Positions 16,101 to 23,839 of a stretch of 64,000 bases of DNA are shown in pieces (the stretch's first letter is position 1; every line of letters begins with the position of its first letter). The position numbers and the translations under genes were made by a program. Source of the stretch: Pleionea sp052032335 (GTDB taxonomy: Bacteria > Pseudomonadota > Gammaproteobacteria > Enterobacterales > Kangiellaceae); contig JBPEWV010000179.1 in the NCBI GenBank assembly GCA_052032335.1, positions 1 through 64,000 of the forward strand, in the 5' to 3' direction. Below the pieces are notes generated by a model. That model searched no databases. It had not been told where the DNA came from and saw only the letters and a program-made list of their open reading frames with translations.

Positions 16101-18200
16101 AACGATGACAGTACCAACGATGACAGTACCAACGATGACTCTACGGATGATGACAGTACTGACGATCCGACAACACGAGATAGTGACAACGATGGCGTTA
16201 ACGATGCCAACGACCAATGTCCACAAACGCCGACGGGCACTAATGTCGATGCACAAGGTTGTCCGGTAAATAACATTCCCGTCGGTGATATTATACCGCT
16301 TTACAATGCGCAAACCGAAAAAGAACCAGCAATAACCTTTGATCGTGGTGATGCCCTGGTAACGCGTTTCTCCGATCGCGCCCGAGATCGTCACGCCAAA
16401 GAAAATCACTTTCAAGCCTACGATCACTACCTCTCCTTTTATTGGGAAGATCGCACCGCTTCCATTGAAATTGTCGACTATGTTGCCAAGGGTGGAGATC
16501 GCATTCGCATGAATGTGAAAACCTTAAACAAACTCGATGATCAACAAGCAGAAAACCGATGGTTTTATATCGGCAGAAACACACTGGCTGAATATTGTGG
16601 TAATGGTGTGATGAACATGATTGATTACACCACCTATTGGAAAGAAGAAACCAATAACTGTCGTGAAGGTCGACCGATACAGGCGGGGGACAAAATCGAG
16701 TTCGAGATCAGCCAGTTTCTCGACGAAGCCACTTTACCCCGAGGACGTTCAAATTATTACGGCACCACGTATCTGTACATCGTTGGACAAGGCCTGGTGC
16801 CCTGGGATGTTACCGACAAAGTTGCTTTTGAAGGCGGTCGTTATTTACAACGCGATTCCATTCCGGTTGCTGAAGAGGCTCGACTGGGAGGTGATACCAC
16901 GTTACACGTGCAAATGACCGCAGAACCCGATGGTCACTTCCAGCAAATGGCGACCAACCTAGGTTACGATAACGGACAACCCTTTGTACTGGGACGTCGT
17001 GTTCATCACTCTTCCTTTGTTGATGGTTCACACGATGAAAATCCAGAGAATGGCATTTTTGAAGACGTTAACAACAAAGCGGGGCCGCATTACATCGAAG
17101 AACGTTGTTCCAGTTGTCATGTTCGCAATGGTCGAGCCAGGTTAGTTAACGAAGGTGAGCCACTCAAACATTGGGTGTTTAAGGTGGGCGATGCCTCCGG
17201 TCAACCGCATCCACAACTGGGTCGCGCTTTACAACCCTTAGCGCGTAACGACGCAACGTCAGAAGGTCAGGTATCGATCGCTTACTACACCAATGAAAAC
17301 GGTTTACGTAAACCCAACTATCAGTTCAGCGGCACCACGCCGGAAACTTTCTCTGCACGCATCGCGCCACAATTAAACGGCATGGGTTTACTCGAAGCCA
17401 TTCCCGAAAATGCGATTCTGGCTCTGGCCGATGAAAACGACAGTAACAACGATGGTATTTCAGGAAAGCCCCAGCGTGTGATCGATCCTGAAACGGGAAA
17501 CACCCGGCTCGGACGATTTGGTTATAAAGCGGCAACAGGGTCATTAAAACATCAGATTGCGGCTGCGTTTAATACCGACATGGGCGTGATGACATCGGTT
17601 TTGCCACAACCCGACTGCGGCTCACAACAAAGCGACTGTGGACCCTCTGGAAGTGAATTGGATGATGAGCACCTGAATCATTTGGTCAAATACATTGCGC
17701 TCCTAGGTGTACGTCCACAACGCAACTACAATGACGAGGCGGTGATTCGTGGCAAACAGATATTTCGACAAATTGGTTGTAATAACTGTCATGTTGAAAC
17801 ATTCCAAACCAGCCAAAATCACCCACTGGCCGAACTTCGCAATCAAACCATTCATCCCTACACGGATCTTTTATTGCACGATATGGGCCCTGAAATGGCG
17901 GACACCCTTGGTGAAGGTGAAGCAACAGGCAGGGAATGGCGAACCGCTCCACTCTGGGGTGTTGGACTCTCTCCATGCGTAACCGGCGGCGTTGCCGGCC
18001 AACGTGGTTGGGATGCCTTCGGATTAGATGGACACGAATACTGCACACCTCACGAACATTATTTACACGATGGCCGTGCGCGAACACTGGAAGAAGCGAT
18101 CTTATGGCATGGCGGCGAAGGTGATGCTTCGCGTCAGGCTTATCGCAACTTGCCTCAACACGATAAAGACGACTTAATTACCTTTTTGAAGTCGCTATAA
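13182..18200 (+). CDS. Secreted GH16 beta-glucanase fused to CBM6, CBM56-like and TSP3 modules and a C-terminal di-haem oxidoreductase (DHOR)
   Basis: A 1,672-residue protein. Signal peptide 1-27. GH16 domain about 35-310, with the catalytic motif at 159-164 (E159-I-D161-M-M-E164; nucleophile E159, acid/base E164). A beta-sandwich like those after other marine glucanases, 315-500. TSP3 calcium repeats at about 503-531, 673-706, 848-882 and 1000-1029. CBM6 modules at 535-665 and 710-846. A CBM56-like beta-1,3-glucan-binding module, 885-965. A Ser/Thr/Asp linker, 967-998. An unassigned beta-rich segment, 1035-1210. A DHOR/DUF1111 domain to the end, with haem-c sites C1309-SSC-H1313 and C1533-NNC-H1537 and the family motifs YTDLLLHDMG and LHDGRARTLEEAILWHGGE. 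Beta-1,3-glucan (laminarin-type) hydrolysis is likely. The role of the redox domain is unknown. I chose the ATG at 13182 (AAGGGG, 8-base spacer) over a TTG at 13146. Confidence 0.9.
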   Translation: MSVLKCFPTAQFLIAPFIVGASLSLHADINNPDIGPLIFEDNFDTLNPQYWTPNSGNGCQYGADLCGWGNQELQWYHENNLSIESVPGNPGNNALVLTAKRETVEQNQFTSGKVDSEGKVAVQYGLIEIRMRVPNLETGLWPAAWMLGTSTASWPAKGEIDMMEMGHRAQTRTESGHPDAAINNYVGANAIFYSEDACVPANPTCAASSAWQNDNTYVADTPLSDRFVTYRTYWTDTHLRFTIIDNGVEVDLYDTPFEFSDQTEEFQNPFYLLLNLAVGGNLTDAAIPSDITAPLPGKMYIDYVRVYQIDGMGEVFIGNTETPEQGTFGVFTDLTPTNGDLVLGETGDLYVWNQNSLSEGNTAPFEGDKVIAWNYQQPGDWFGAGFQSRQPSDMSLFADGQLRFGIKIPSDVSFKIGIADTFTNQNWIEFPAFENKYGLVRDGNWSDVTIPINDLRGDLIALQSLQSHFQIASVDGSHPTQNFELALDNIVWEGGGTIDPDSDNDGVADSLDQCPDTPANTEVDNVGCPLPVTAENIHIEAEDYTSFFDTTPGNAGGAYRTDNVDIERTSDSGNGFNVGWTAQGEWLEYQFDAIEGSYEFQARVASLPGNANYQVVVNDSQIQSASVNTTHGWQNFITQTLGNVSLNNGTNKLRINIVGGEFNLNWIHLKPIVDTTDSDNDGVTDNLDQCPDTPFNTNVDANGCPLMDTSSVTLEAEDYANYFDTTAGNTGGAYRNDDVDIESTQDGNGGFNVGWTAPGEWLEYSVYLNAGTYALTSRVASLPGNAQYTVTLNGQSVGTENVVSTGGWQTYIEQSFSPISVESGNHTLRITFDSGEMNLNWLTLSTETVSDSDNDGVPDSLDHCAGTPPDTQVDNNGCAIVLDTYGITDIQSSSLEFYVQNNGWAIVHYQINNSNQLNVTMNTVAGENRLRIENLNAGDQITYSFTYWDSEENAAFDSEVSTYTHAGDSSDDSNDDSTNDDSTNDDSTDDDSTDDPTTRDSDNDGVNDANDQCPQTPTGTNVDAQGCPVNNIPVGDIIPLYNAQTEKEPAITFDRGDALVTRFSDRARDRHAKENHFQAYDHYLSFYWEDRTASIEIVDYVAKGGDRIRMNVKTLNKLDDQQAENRWFYIGRNTLAEYCGNGVMNMIDYTTYWKEETNNCREGRPIQAGDKIEFEISQFLDEATLPRGRSNYYGTTYLYIVGQGLVPWDVTDKVAFEGGRYLQRDSIPVAEEARLGGDTTLHVQMTAEPDGHFQQMATNLGYDNGQPFVLGRRVHHSSFVDGSHDENPENGIFEDVNNKAGPHYIEERCSSCHVRNGRARLVNEGEPLKHWVFKVGDASGQPHPQLGRALQPLARNDATSEGQVSIAYYTNENGLRKPNYQFSGTTPETFSARIAPQLNGMGLLEAIPENAILALADENDSNNDGISGKPQRVIDPETGNTRLGRFGYKAATGSLKHQIAAAFNTDMGVMTSVLPQPDCGSQQSDCGPSGSELDDEHLNHLVKYIALLGVRPQRNYNDEAVIRGKQIFRQIGCNNCHVETFQTSQNHPLAELRNQTIHPYTDLLLHDMGPEMADTLGEGEATGREWRTAPLWGVGLSPCVTGGVAGQRGWDAFGLDGHEYCTPHEHYLHDGRARTLEEAILWHGGEGDASRQAYRNLPQHDKDDLITFLKSL
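16101..16160 (+). repeat. Four tandem 15-bp repeats encoding the Asp-rich linker
   Basis: The unit AACGATGACAGTACC occurs twice exactly (16101-16115 and 16116-16130) and twice degenerate to 16160. It encodes repeats of Asn-Asp-Asp-Ser-Thr between the CBM56-like module and the last TSP3 repeat. Such in-frame repeats can change copy number by slippage, altering linker length without breaking the frame. Confidence 0.8.
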
Positions 18201-18210
18201 ACGGCAATCA

Positions 18211-18246
18211 CTCGGTCTCTTACATGAGACCGGGTTAAATTAATTT
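18211..18246 (+). terminator. Terminator of the GH16-DHOR gene
   Basis: CGGTCTC (18213-18219) pairs perfectly with GAGACCG (18226-18232) over a 6-base loop, 12 bases after the stop. It is followed by a T-containing but interrupted stretch (ttaaattaattt), so termination may be partial. Confidence 0.5.
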
Positions 18247-18424
18247 CTTTATGGGTTTAATCGATAGTTAGAATAGTGATGGATTTAAACGATAATTCGG
18301 TACTAGTAAACTTTGCTAAAAATTTATTGTCTCTTTTCGTCATAGAATTACTTAAAGGCACTTAATTTCAGCAAAGTTATTATTGTACATCGAACATGCA
18401 TTCTCTATCGCAAATATTACTTGG

Positions 18425-18958
18425 TTACCAGTTGGCACTGTATTTTATATTCGCTTCAGAAGCTTCGACTTCTAACGGCGCCTTTTCGTAACCATATTCT
18501 GCTAAATCGGTAAAATGTTGCGTTGTTACACGATCTAAGCTGGATCTTTCAATCTGTAGCACATGTACCAATTCATGCGCCAATTTCGGTCTCGTTAAAT
18601 CATAACCTTTTCGAATGTAAATTGAATAACCGAAGGCTTGCGCGTTATTGACGATTCCTTCTCCGATGAAACCAAGTACTTCACCGAGAGTTCTTAAGGC
18701 AAAGTTGTCATGCGGAAAGGGGACCTCGTCGACATAAACCAGTCGTATTTTTTCTGGATGCTCGATACCGATATCATAAGCGAGTGACAAAGCCTTTTCG
18801 TCTAAGGGAGCGCCTATTTCCAATCCTTTACGATCCGTCTCATAGGCCCAATCGATATACTGAGGCAACAAAACACCCGATATAATCTTCTCATATGAAA
18901 GAACTAGAGCAATAACAATGGCGAAAAAAACTAACGATGTTATTTTAACTGTTTTCAT
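18425..18958 (-). CDS. Membrane-anchored HExxH putative metallopeptidase
   Basis: A 177-residue protein with one N-terminal hydrophobic anchor (residues 5-24) and a periplasmic domain. The domain contains HELVHVLQ, a zinc-peptidase HExxH motif, at about residues 128-135. A downstream acidic motif (PLEVEA) near residue 161 could give the third zinc ligand, as in gluzincins and DUF4157-type proteins. Most of the domain is short for a peptidase, so it may only keep the fold. There is no operon partner: the spacer to the GH16-DHOR gene (224 bp) is convergent. Substrate unknown. Confidence 0.65.
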   Translation of the reverse strand: MKTVKITSLVFFAIVIALVLSYEKIISGVLLPQYIDWAYETDRKGLEIGAPLDEKALSLAYDIGIEHPEKIRLVYVDEVPFPHDNFALRTLGEVLGFIGEGIVNNAQAFGYSIYIRKGYDLTRPKLAHELVHVLQIERSSLDRVTTQHFTDLAEYGYEKAPLEVEASEANIKYSANW

Positions 18959-19090
18959 AAAATTTATAATTACCTTTACAGTTTATAGTTTTTATGGCTG
19001 TTCAAAACATAACGCCAAGTCGATACGAGCATTGCAAAGAATGAGTTGGGCGGCTTTATGCATTTCTTCTTAATTTAGTTAGCGCCTCAG

Positions 19091-19555
19091 TTACTTCTCT
19101 TGGGAGCTAAACCATTCTTCCGGAGGGCAAGTTAGCCAAACAATATCGCCCCCTGGCTTAGCATTTTTCCAAGTATGTCTATCTCCTGAGAGGACAAGGG
19201 GCCCATTTGGAAGCCCTACTGGCTCACAAACGGGTAGAGGAAAATCTTTACCCTTCTTCTCAACCCACATAAACGCCTCTTTTCTACCACCAGATTGAAA
19301 CAAATATATGTGCGTCCCTTGTTGCAAAGTAGTTGTCTTCCCCAGAAAAACGGACTTGTCTAACATCGTTTTCCCGTCAGTCAATTGAACTCCGTCTAGT
19401 ACGCTGCCGTATTCTCTTTCAGATATATTCTCTAAATATTCCAGGACAATGCGATTATTACATTCTAACCAGTTATCTAAATTTACATTGCATTGTTGAT
19501 TTGAAAATGCAGGCAATACTAGCGTTAGCCCTGTAATAAGAAGCAAAACTTTCAT
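19091..19555 (-). CDS. Small secreted hypothetical protein
   Basis: A 154-residue protein with a signal peptide (residues 1-18, ending PAFS) and four Cys in the mature part, likely two disulphides. The C-terminal half has a P-V-C-E-P and a CPPEEWF motif. I do not recognise the family. I prefer the ATG at 19555 (GGTGAG upstream) to the TTG one codon earlier. It is probably transcribed alone. Confidence 0.6.
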   Translation of the reverse strand: MKVLLLITGLTLVLPAFSNQQCNVNLDNWLECNNRIVLEYLENISEREYGSVLDGVQLTDGKTMLDKSVFLGKTTTLQQGTHIYLFQSGGRKEAFMWVEKKGKDFPLPVCEPVGLPNGPLVLSGDRHTWKNAKPGGDIVWLTCPPEEWFSSQEK

Positions 19556-20030
19556 CAATGTAAACTCACCACTTGAGACTGACAGACTTAGAATAACAGC
19601 TGACAGATTTAACCGACAATAAGAAAAATCAATTTGGAGAAGAATTCGACTGCAATCTTCTGCAAAAATTTTAATATCGCAAGTGTATCAGACAGAAAGG
19701 GATCGTTTGGCCCCTGCTAACCAAAATTTCGTTGGGGGAAGAGGTAGCAATGCTTCAGTGCCTCCAGTCAGAGTAAATTTCAACCTATTGACAACTGTGG
19801 CGAATCAATCATTCGCTCTGACCATTAACACTCTATAAATCATTGTAATGAAAAGAGATTTACTTAATAGAGCCAACTTTTAAAGTTGTGCTACGCATCC
19901 AGTCCTTGCTATAAGTCGACTGACTATTTAAAAGCCACGTCCAAATGTATTCCAATTCTCTTTACATTACTTGCACCCGGGAATATAACTAATATTACAA
20001 GTTCAAAACGCTCAAGCACGAGGGAATCTC
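19556..20030. other. Intergenic region, 475 bp
   Basis: A divergent spacer without a gene. It contains a perfect odd-length palindrome CAACTTT-T-AAAGTTG (19874-19888), an inverted repeat GCGAAT/ATTCGC (19800-19816) and a good promoter for the barrel protein at 19961-19989. Either palindrome could be a regulator site. I see no tRNA-like or sRNA terminator structure. Confidence 0.45.
19961..19989 (+). promoter_or_regulatory. Sigma-70 promoter of the OmpV-like gene
   Basis: TTTACA (19961-19966) and TATAAC (19984-19989) are separated by exactly 17 bases and lie about 40 bases upstream of the start. Each hexamer matches five of six consensus bases. Confidence 0.55.
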
Positions 20031-20855
20031 ATGAAAAATCTGACTAAGCTATTACTCTTGTTCATTGCTGGCGTATTATTTCAAACAGTACAATCGCAGG
20101 AAAAAGAAATTGTCATGGTACCTATGCCGTCAGTTGATGACTTCACCAAAGGTAATGATGGTTGGGGATTCGGACTAGGCTTCGGTATTGAGTACGAATC
20201 TGCCTACGAGGGATCGGATGAATTTGGCTTCGAAGTACAACCCGCTGGCGCAGTTCAGTGGCGCCATGGAGACGATGTTTTCTTTTGGGCTGGCGAGGCG
20301 TTGGGCTGGCGAGGTCTTCGATCGAATAGCTGGCTTCTCGAGGCTGCATTGGCTTTCGATGAAGGCAGAGAAGAAAGTGACTCAGATGAAGGCCATTTAG
20401 ACGGGCTCGGTGATCAAGATGAAGGGACTGAAGTCGTATTTCAAGCACGTCGAGCTCTTGATGGAAATTGGCGTAACTGGCTGGTTGGCCGAGTAGTCAC
20501 CGGAGACAATGGCAATCTCGGTTTATTCGGTATCGGACACCGCTTTGGCGATCAAAATGACGGAACAGGTTCGGAACTTTCTTTCGTCGTGGTTTTTCAT
20601 GATAGCGAGTACGCTAATACCGGTTTTGGGATAAACGCCGAACAATCGACTGCGTCGGGGCTCAGTGAGACTCAATTAAGCGGCGGGTTTCGCTCGTTTG
20701 GTCTCGATTATAATTATCGGTATTACATTAACAATAATTGGCAAATCTTTGGCGAGGCACTCTATGAACGCTTTAGCAGTGATATTGAAAAGAGCCCGAT
20801 TGCGCGCAGCAACTATGAAGCTGAGGTAGGTATTGGGTTTCTTTATCTATTCTAG
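20031..20855 (+). CDS. MipA/OmpV-family outer-membrane protein
   Basis: A 274-residue exported barrel. The signal peptide is residues 1-22. The mature start GWGFGLGFGIEYESAYEGSD closely follows the MipA/OmpV opening, and the repeated glycine/aromatic strands and C-terminal Phe (GFLYLF) fit an outer-membrane barrel. The family includes V. cholerae OmpV and the E. coli scaffold protein MipA, but many members have no known role. The ribosome-binding site GAGGG is good and a near-consensus promoter precedes it. Some uncertainty remains because the acidic N-terminal region (EESDSDEGH) is unusual. Confidence 0.7.
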   Translation: MKNLTKLLLLFIAGVLFQTVQSQEKEIVMVPMPSVDDFTKGNDGWGFGLGFGIEYESAYEGSDEFGFEVQPAGAVQWRHGDDVFFWAGEALGWRGLRSNSWLLEAALAFDEGREESDSDEGHLDGLGDQDEGTEVVFQARRALDGNWRNWLVGRVVTGDNGNLGLFGIGHRFGDQNDGTGSELSFVVVFHDSEYANTGFGINAEQSTASGLSETQLSGGFRSFGLDYNYRYYINNNWQIFGEALYERFSSDIEKSPIARSNYEAEVGIGFLYLF

Positions 20856-20952
20856 TCCAATTCAGTATTGCTTTTACAGCGAGAACATACCGTTTTCCCT
20901 TCCTGGTTAACTTTGCCGCAGACTCGCTGCTGACTGCTTTACGAAAATGGCT

Positions 20953-21495
20953 TTACTCTTTCTTATTTACCAGGACAACTTTAGTCCCCGCTAAGTGGTC
21001 ATGAACGCAACGCTTGTCATTTCCGAAAATTGTCAAGACATTAATAATTGAAAGAAATCCTCCAATCACAGGAATACTCACCACCAAAGTTACAGGGACA
21101 AAACGAATACCAAATACTCTAGCAAATGAAGTTAGTTCACCTGTTTGATAGTCTACAATCGCAATCTTTAAAAGTTTTTTACCGATTGTTTGTCCATAGT
21201 TCAATAACAGATAGCCATTAAAAAGCAGATAAAGCGTAAAATATAGCACAGTAAAAATTGCCTCATCTATTAATACACTTCCGGTAAAAGTTTCCGTACT
21301 TAAAAAGAAATCTTCAAACGAGCCAGCATGATACAAACTGAACACGGCAAAGCTCAGTGGTAAAAAAGTTACCATCAACAGCAATGTATCGATCAAACTT
21401 GCCGCTAATCGAGCCCATCGAGATGCTAATTGAGATGAGAGATTATTCAGCTCTATCTGCGCCGAATCTGGCGACTGATATGGATTGGTTTCCAT
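20953..21495 (-). CDS. RDD-family membrane protein
   Basis: A 180-residue protein with the RDD domain. The signature Arg and Asp residues are in RWARLAASLIDTLLLM (residues 26-41), followed by two or three further membrane segments and the conserved GQTIGKKLLKIAIVD. A short polar N-terminus begins with the METNPYQSP motif common in this subgroup. RDD proteins are thought to be transporters or membrane accessories, some linked to sodium/proton exchange. The substrate here is unknown. It is convergent with the OmpV-like gene. Confidence 0.85.
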   Translation of the reverse strand: METNPYQSPDSAQIELNNLSSQLASRWARLAASLIDTLLLMVTFLPLSFAVFSLYHAGSFEDFFLSTETFTGSVLIDEAIFTVLYFTLYLLFNGYLLLNYGQTIGKKLLKIAIVDYQTGELTSFARVFGIRFVPVTLVVSIPVIGGFLSIINVLTIFGNDKRCVHDHLAGTKVVLVNKKE

Positions 21496-21663
21496 TTAAA
21501 TCATCCTTACAAATTATTTTCCGCCAAGGTAACTCATTTACCCTTAAGAAAAATCATTTAAACAACGCATTAACTATATCGATTTACTCGCAGAAATCAA
21601 AGGTTTGCTTGCCACTTTTGTTTCTAAAAAACGATTTTGTTTTTGGTAGTTCTTATCAATGCG

Positions 21664-22092
21664 TTAAATTGAATCATAGACTGAGAAAACCACTGCCGCT
21701 TCATCGACGCCTTCGATAAACAGACCTTTGCTTTGGTAGTGACAATTAGCGGATCGTTTTAAACCGTTTCCAAGTGTGCCAAACAATATCGATTGGTCGA
21801 CTGATCGGGCTAAATATTTCAAAGCCTCTTTGTGAGCTTGGGGTGACATAGGTCGTTTATAACTTTTCCATTTTAGCGAATCAAAATTTCCATGAACAGT
21901 AAGTGTGTCGCACTGTTTTACATGCAATCCAGAAAAATGTGTTATTAAAGCTAGCTCAACAACAAACTGACCTTCTTGGTCTTTTTGAAACTCAAAACTC
22001 TTAACTTGTGCAGCAAAATAGCTCCCGCCAGCGGAAACACCAAACACGCTGAACGCAAATATAATCAAAAAGAGGGGCTTCAATGTCTTCAT
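21664..22092 (-). CDS. Secreted hypothetical protein, 142 aa
   Basis: It has a signal peptide (residues 1-22, ending GVSAG) and a mature domain with two Cys (in VKQCDTL and SANCHYQ) that could form a disulphide. The centre is polar and the end reads AAVVFSVYDSI. I do not recognise the family. It lies 11 bp downstream of the GNAT gene on the same strand, so the two may share a transcript. Confidence 0.55.
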   Translation of the reverse strand: MKTLKPLFLIIFAFSVFGVSAGGSYFAAQVKSFEFQKDQEGQFVVELALITHFSGLHVKQCDTLTVHGNFDSLKWKSYKRPMSPQAHKEALKYLARSVDQSILFGTLGNGLKRSANCHYQSKGLFIEGVDEAAVVFSVYDSI

Positions 22093-22103
22093 CCTTTATC
22101 GTT

Positions 22104-22526
22104 TTACAATGATTCAATCGCAAAATGATGGCAGTTAATATTGAATCCCTCTCTTAAATAAAATCGATGAGCCGCGTATCGCTGTACTCCAGAATCCAGA
22201 TGCAGTTGTTCACAATGCTGTTGCTTGGCATGAGATTTTAACCAGTCGATCATTCGACCACCGGCGCCAGATGACCTTACGGACGCATCGGTGACCAAGT
22301 CGTCGACGTACATGTGTTTGCCCCAGGCGAGGCTTTCACGAATAACGAATCCGGCAACACAAATAATCGTTTGTTCCTGCTCCACGTAGGCCAGTTGATA
22401 CCCTTGTTCCAGCTGTTGCTTTATTTGCCTGGCTAATGATTCGGCCGTGAATTGGGTACGGAGTTGCAATAACACCGGTGCAATCCGCTGTAGATCACTC
22501 GGTGACTGACATTGTTTGACCTGCAT
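22104..22526 (-). CDS. GNAT-family N-acetyltransferase
   Basis: A 140-residue GNAT enzyme. The acetyl-CoA-binding loop is SSGAGGRMIDWL (a variant of Q/RxxGxG/A), and the C-terminal motif AAHRFYLREGF is typical. An in-frame GTG at 22595 would add 23 residues outside the fold and has no ribosome-binding site, so I take the ATG at 22526 (AAGG upstream). The substrate cannot be read from sequence. It is divergent from the Xre/RES pair. Confidence 0.85.
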   Translation of the reverse strand: MQVKQCQSPSDLQRIAPVLLQLRTQFTAESLARQIKQQLEQGYQLAYVEQEQTIICVAGFVIRESLAWGKHMYVDDLVTDASVRSSGAGGRMIDWLKSHAKQQHCEQLHLDSGVQRYAAHRFYLREGFNINCHHFAIESL

Positions 22527-22657
22527 CGGTAGTTCAACCTTAGTATGAATTCGAATGTTTAGAGGATAATCGGTATTTTTGAACATTACCAGCACTGTGC
22601 AAACGCTTCACTTTACCCTATAATGAAGCATACACACACCAAGAGGTAGTCACATTA

Positions 22658-23029
22658 ATGAGTGCGAACCACCGCGCAGAACCCGATGCAGCGCACGTTT
22701 TGGGTAAGTCTGTACTCGCTGCCGCCGATTTTTTAGGACTCTCAGCCGACGCTCTAGGGCAGATAATCGGGCGCGATCGGACTTCGATTTCACGATTAAA
22801 AAAGAACCCAATGATTGAGCCCTCGAGTAAGACTGGCGAATTGGCGCTACTGCTGATACGAGTGTATCGCGGCTTGTTCGCCATTTTGGGTGGCAATCAG
22901 ACGGCCATGAAGGAGTGGCTGAATCAAAACAATCGCGCGCTGGGCAATCGCCCTCAGGAAATGATGAAAACGGTCACAGGACTGGCCACCACAGTGCAGT
23001 ATATTGACGCCATGCGTGGCAAAATTTAA
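22658..23029 (+). CDS. Xre/ParS-type antitoxin of a RES toxin-antitoxin pair
   Basis: A 123-residue protein of the Xre/MbcA/ParS (DUF2384) antitoxin class. An N-terminal HTH-like region (residues 17-50, LAAADFLGLSADALGQIIGR followed by DRTSISRLKK) precedes the C-terminal toxin-binding region with LLIRVYRGLFAILGGN and MKEWLNQNNRALG. It should neutralise the RES toxin encoded next and repress the operon. The order (antitoxin first) and the close spacing to the toxin match known pairs. Confidence 0.9.
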   Translation: MSANHRAEPDAAHVLGKSVLAAADFLGLSADALGQIIGRDRTSISRLKKNPMIEPSSKTGELALLLIRVYRGLFAILGGNQTAMKEWLNQNNRALGNRPQEMMKTVTGLATTVQYIDAMRGKI

Positions 23030-23077
23030 TTGCATCCTGAACAAAAACAACACAGAAAAACGGGAACCGAATTTATC

Positions 23078-23839
23078 ATGGAACCGAGCCAGCTTTGGCA
23101 ATCTGTCAATGGTCCAGCACATGTTCAACCTCTCAGTCTCAAACTGTATCGAGTGGTCGAAAGTCAGGAGCAAGTTGCCACCACTTTGATTACTGAGAGC
23201 AGCGAAGAACAACAGCTTCTTGAGCAGTTGCTTGAAGATAACAAACCAAAGCAAGACAAGGCTCTGAGTCGACGCCACTACCTGATCAAAACCCCGTTTC
23301 GTTATCCCCCACTTCGTTATGGCTCACGATTTGGCACGGTATGGGAGCCCAGTTTATTCTACGGTTCAAAAACCGTCGACTGTGCACTTGCTGAAGTCGC
23401 CTACTATCGCTTTCGATTTCTTTACGACATGGAAGACAGTCGGGCCTTAACACAACACAATATTCAGTCATACCATGCATCATTCTACGTAAACACTCAG
23501 TCGGAAAAGGCCATTCAATTACATCAACCGCCATTTAAACATTATCAATCGGAGCTATGCTCAGTAACCAGTTACTCAATGACCCAGCCTCTGGGCCAAG
23601 CCATGCGATCGCACGGAGTCGAGTTATTCTGTTACCAGTCGGCCCGATGCAATGACGGGATCAACGGTGCCGCATTTCATCACTCGGTGATTAAGTCGGC
23701 GAAACCAATGAAACTGGAAAACTGGCAATGTCTGACGCAGGAAAACCGAGTCGTTTTTCACAACCCGGTCAGCCATAAAAGTTGGGAGTTTAATAAAATT
23801 GAGTTTATGCTGGACGGCGAATTCCCAGTCATTTCTTAA
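23078..23839 (+). CDS. RES-domain toxin (NAD+ phosphorylase/glycohydrolase family)
   Basis: A 253-residue RES protein. The family residues are visible in LKLYRVVES, FRYPPLRYGSRFG, the R-E-S-like PSLFYGSKTVDCALAEVAYYRF and the terminal NPVSHKSWEF. Characterised relatives (for example MbcT of Mycobacterium and P. putida Res) destroy NAD+. I chose the ATG at 23078; a TTG immediately after the antitoxin stop would add 16 residues outside the conserved part. Its stop overlaps that of the convergent GNAT gene by sharing TTAA. All expected motifs look intact, so the toxin is probably functional. Confidence 0.9.
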   Translation: MEPSQLWQSVNGPAHVQPLSLKLYRVVESQEQVATTLITESSEEQQLLEQLLEDNKPKQDKALSRRHYLIKTPFRYPPLRYGSRFGTVWEPSLFYGSKTVDCALAEVAYYRFRFLYDMEDSRALTQHNIQSYHASFYVNTQSEKAIQLHQPPFKHYQSELCSVTSYSMTQPLGQAMRSHGVELFCYQSARCNDGINGAAFHHSVIKSAKPMKLENWQCLTQENRVVFHNPVSHKSWEFNKIEFMLDGEFPVIS

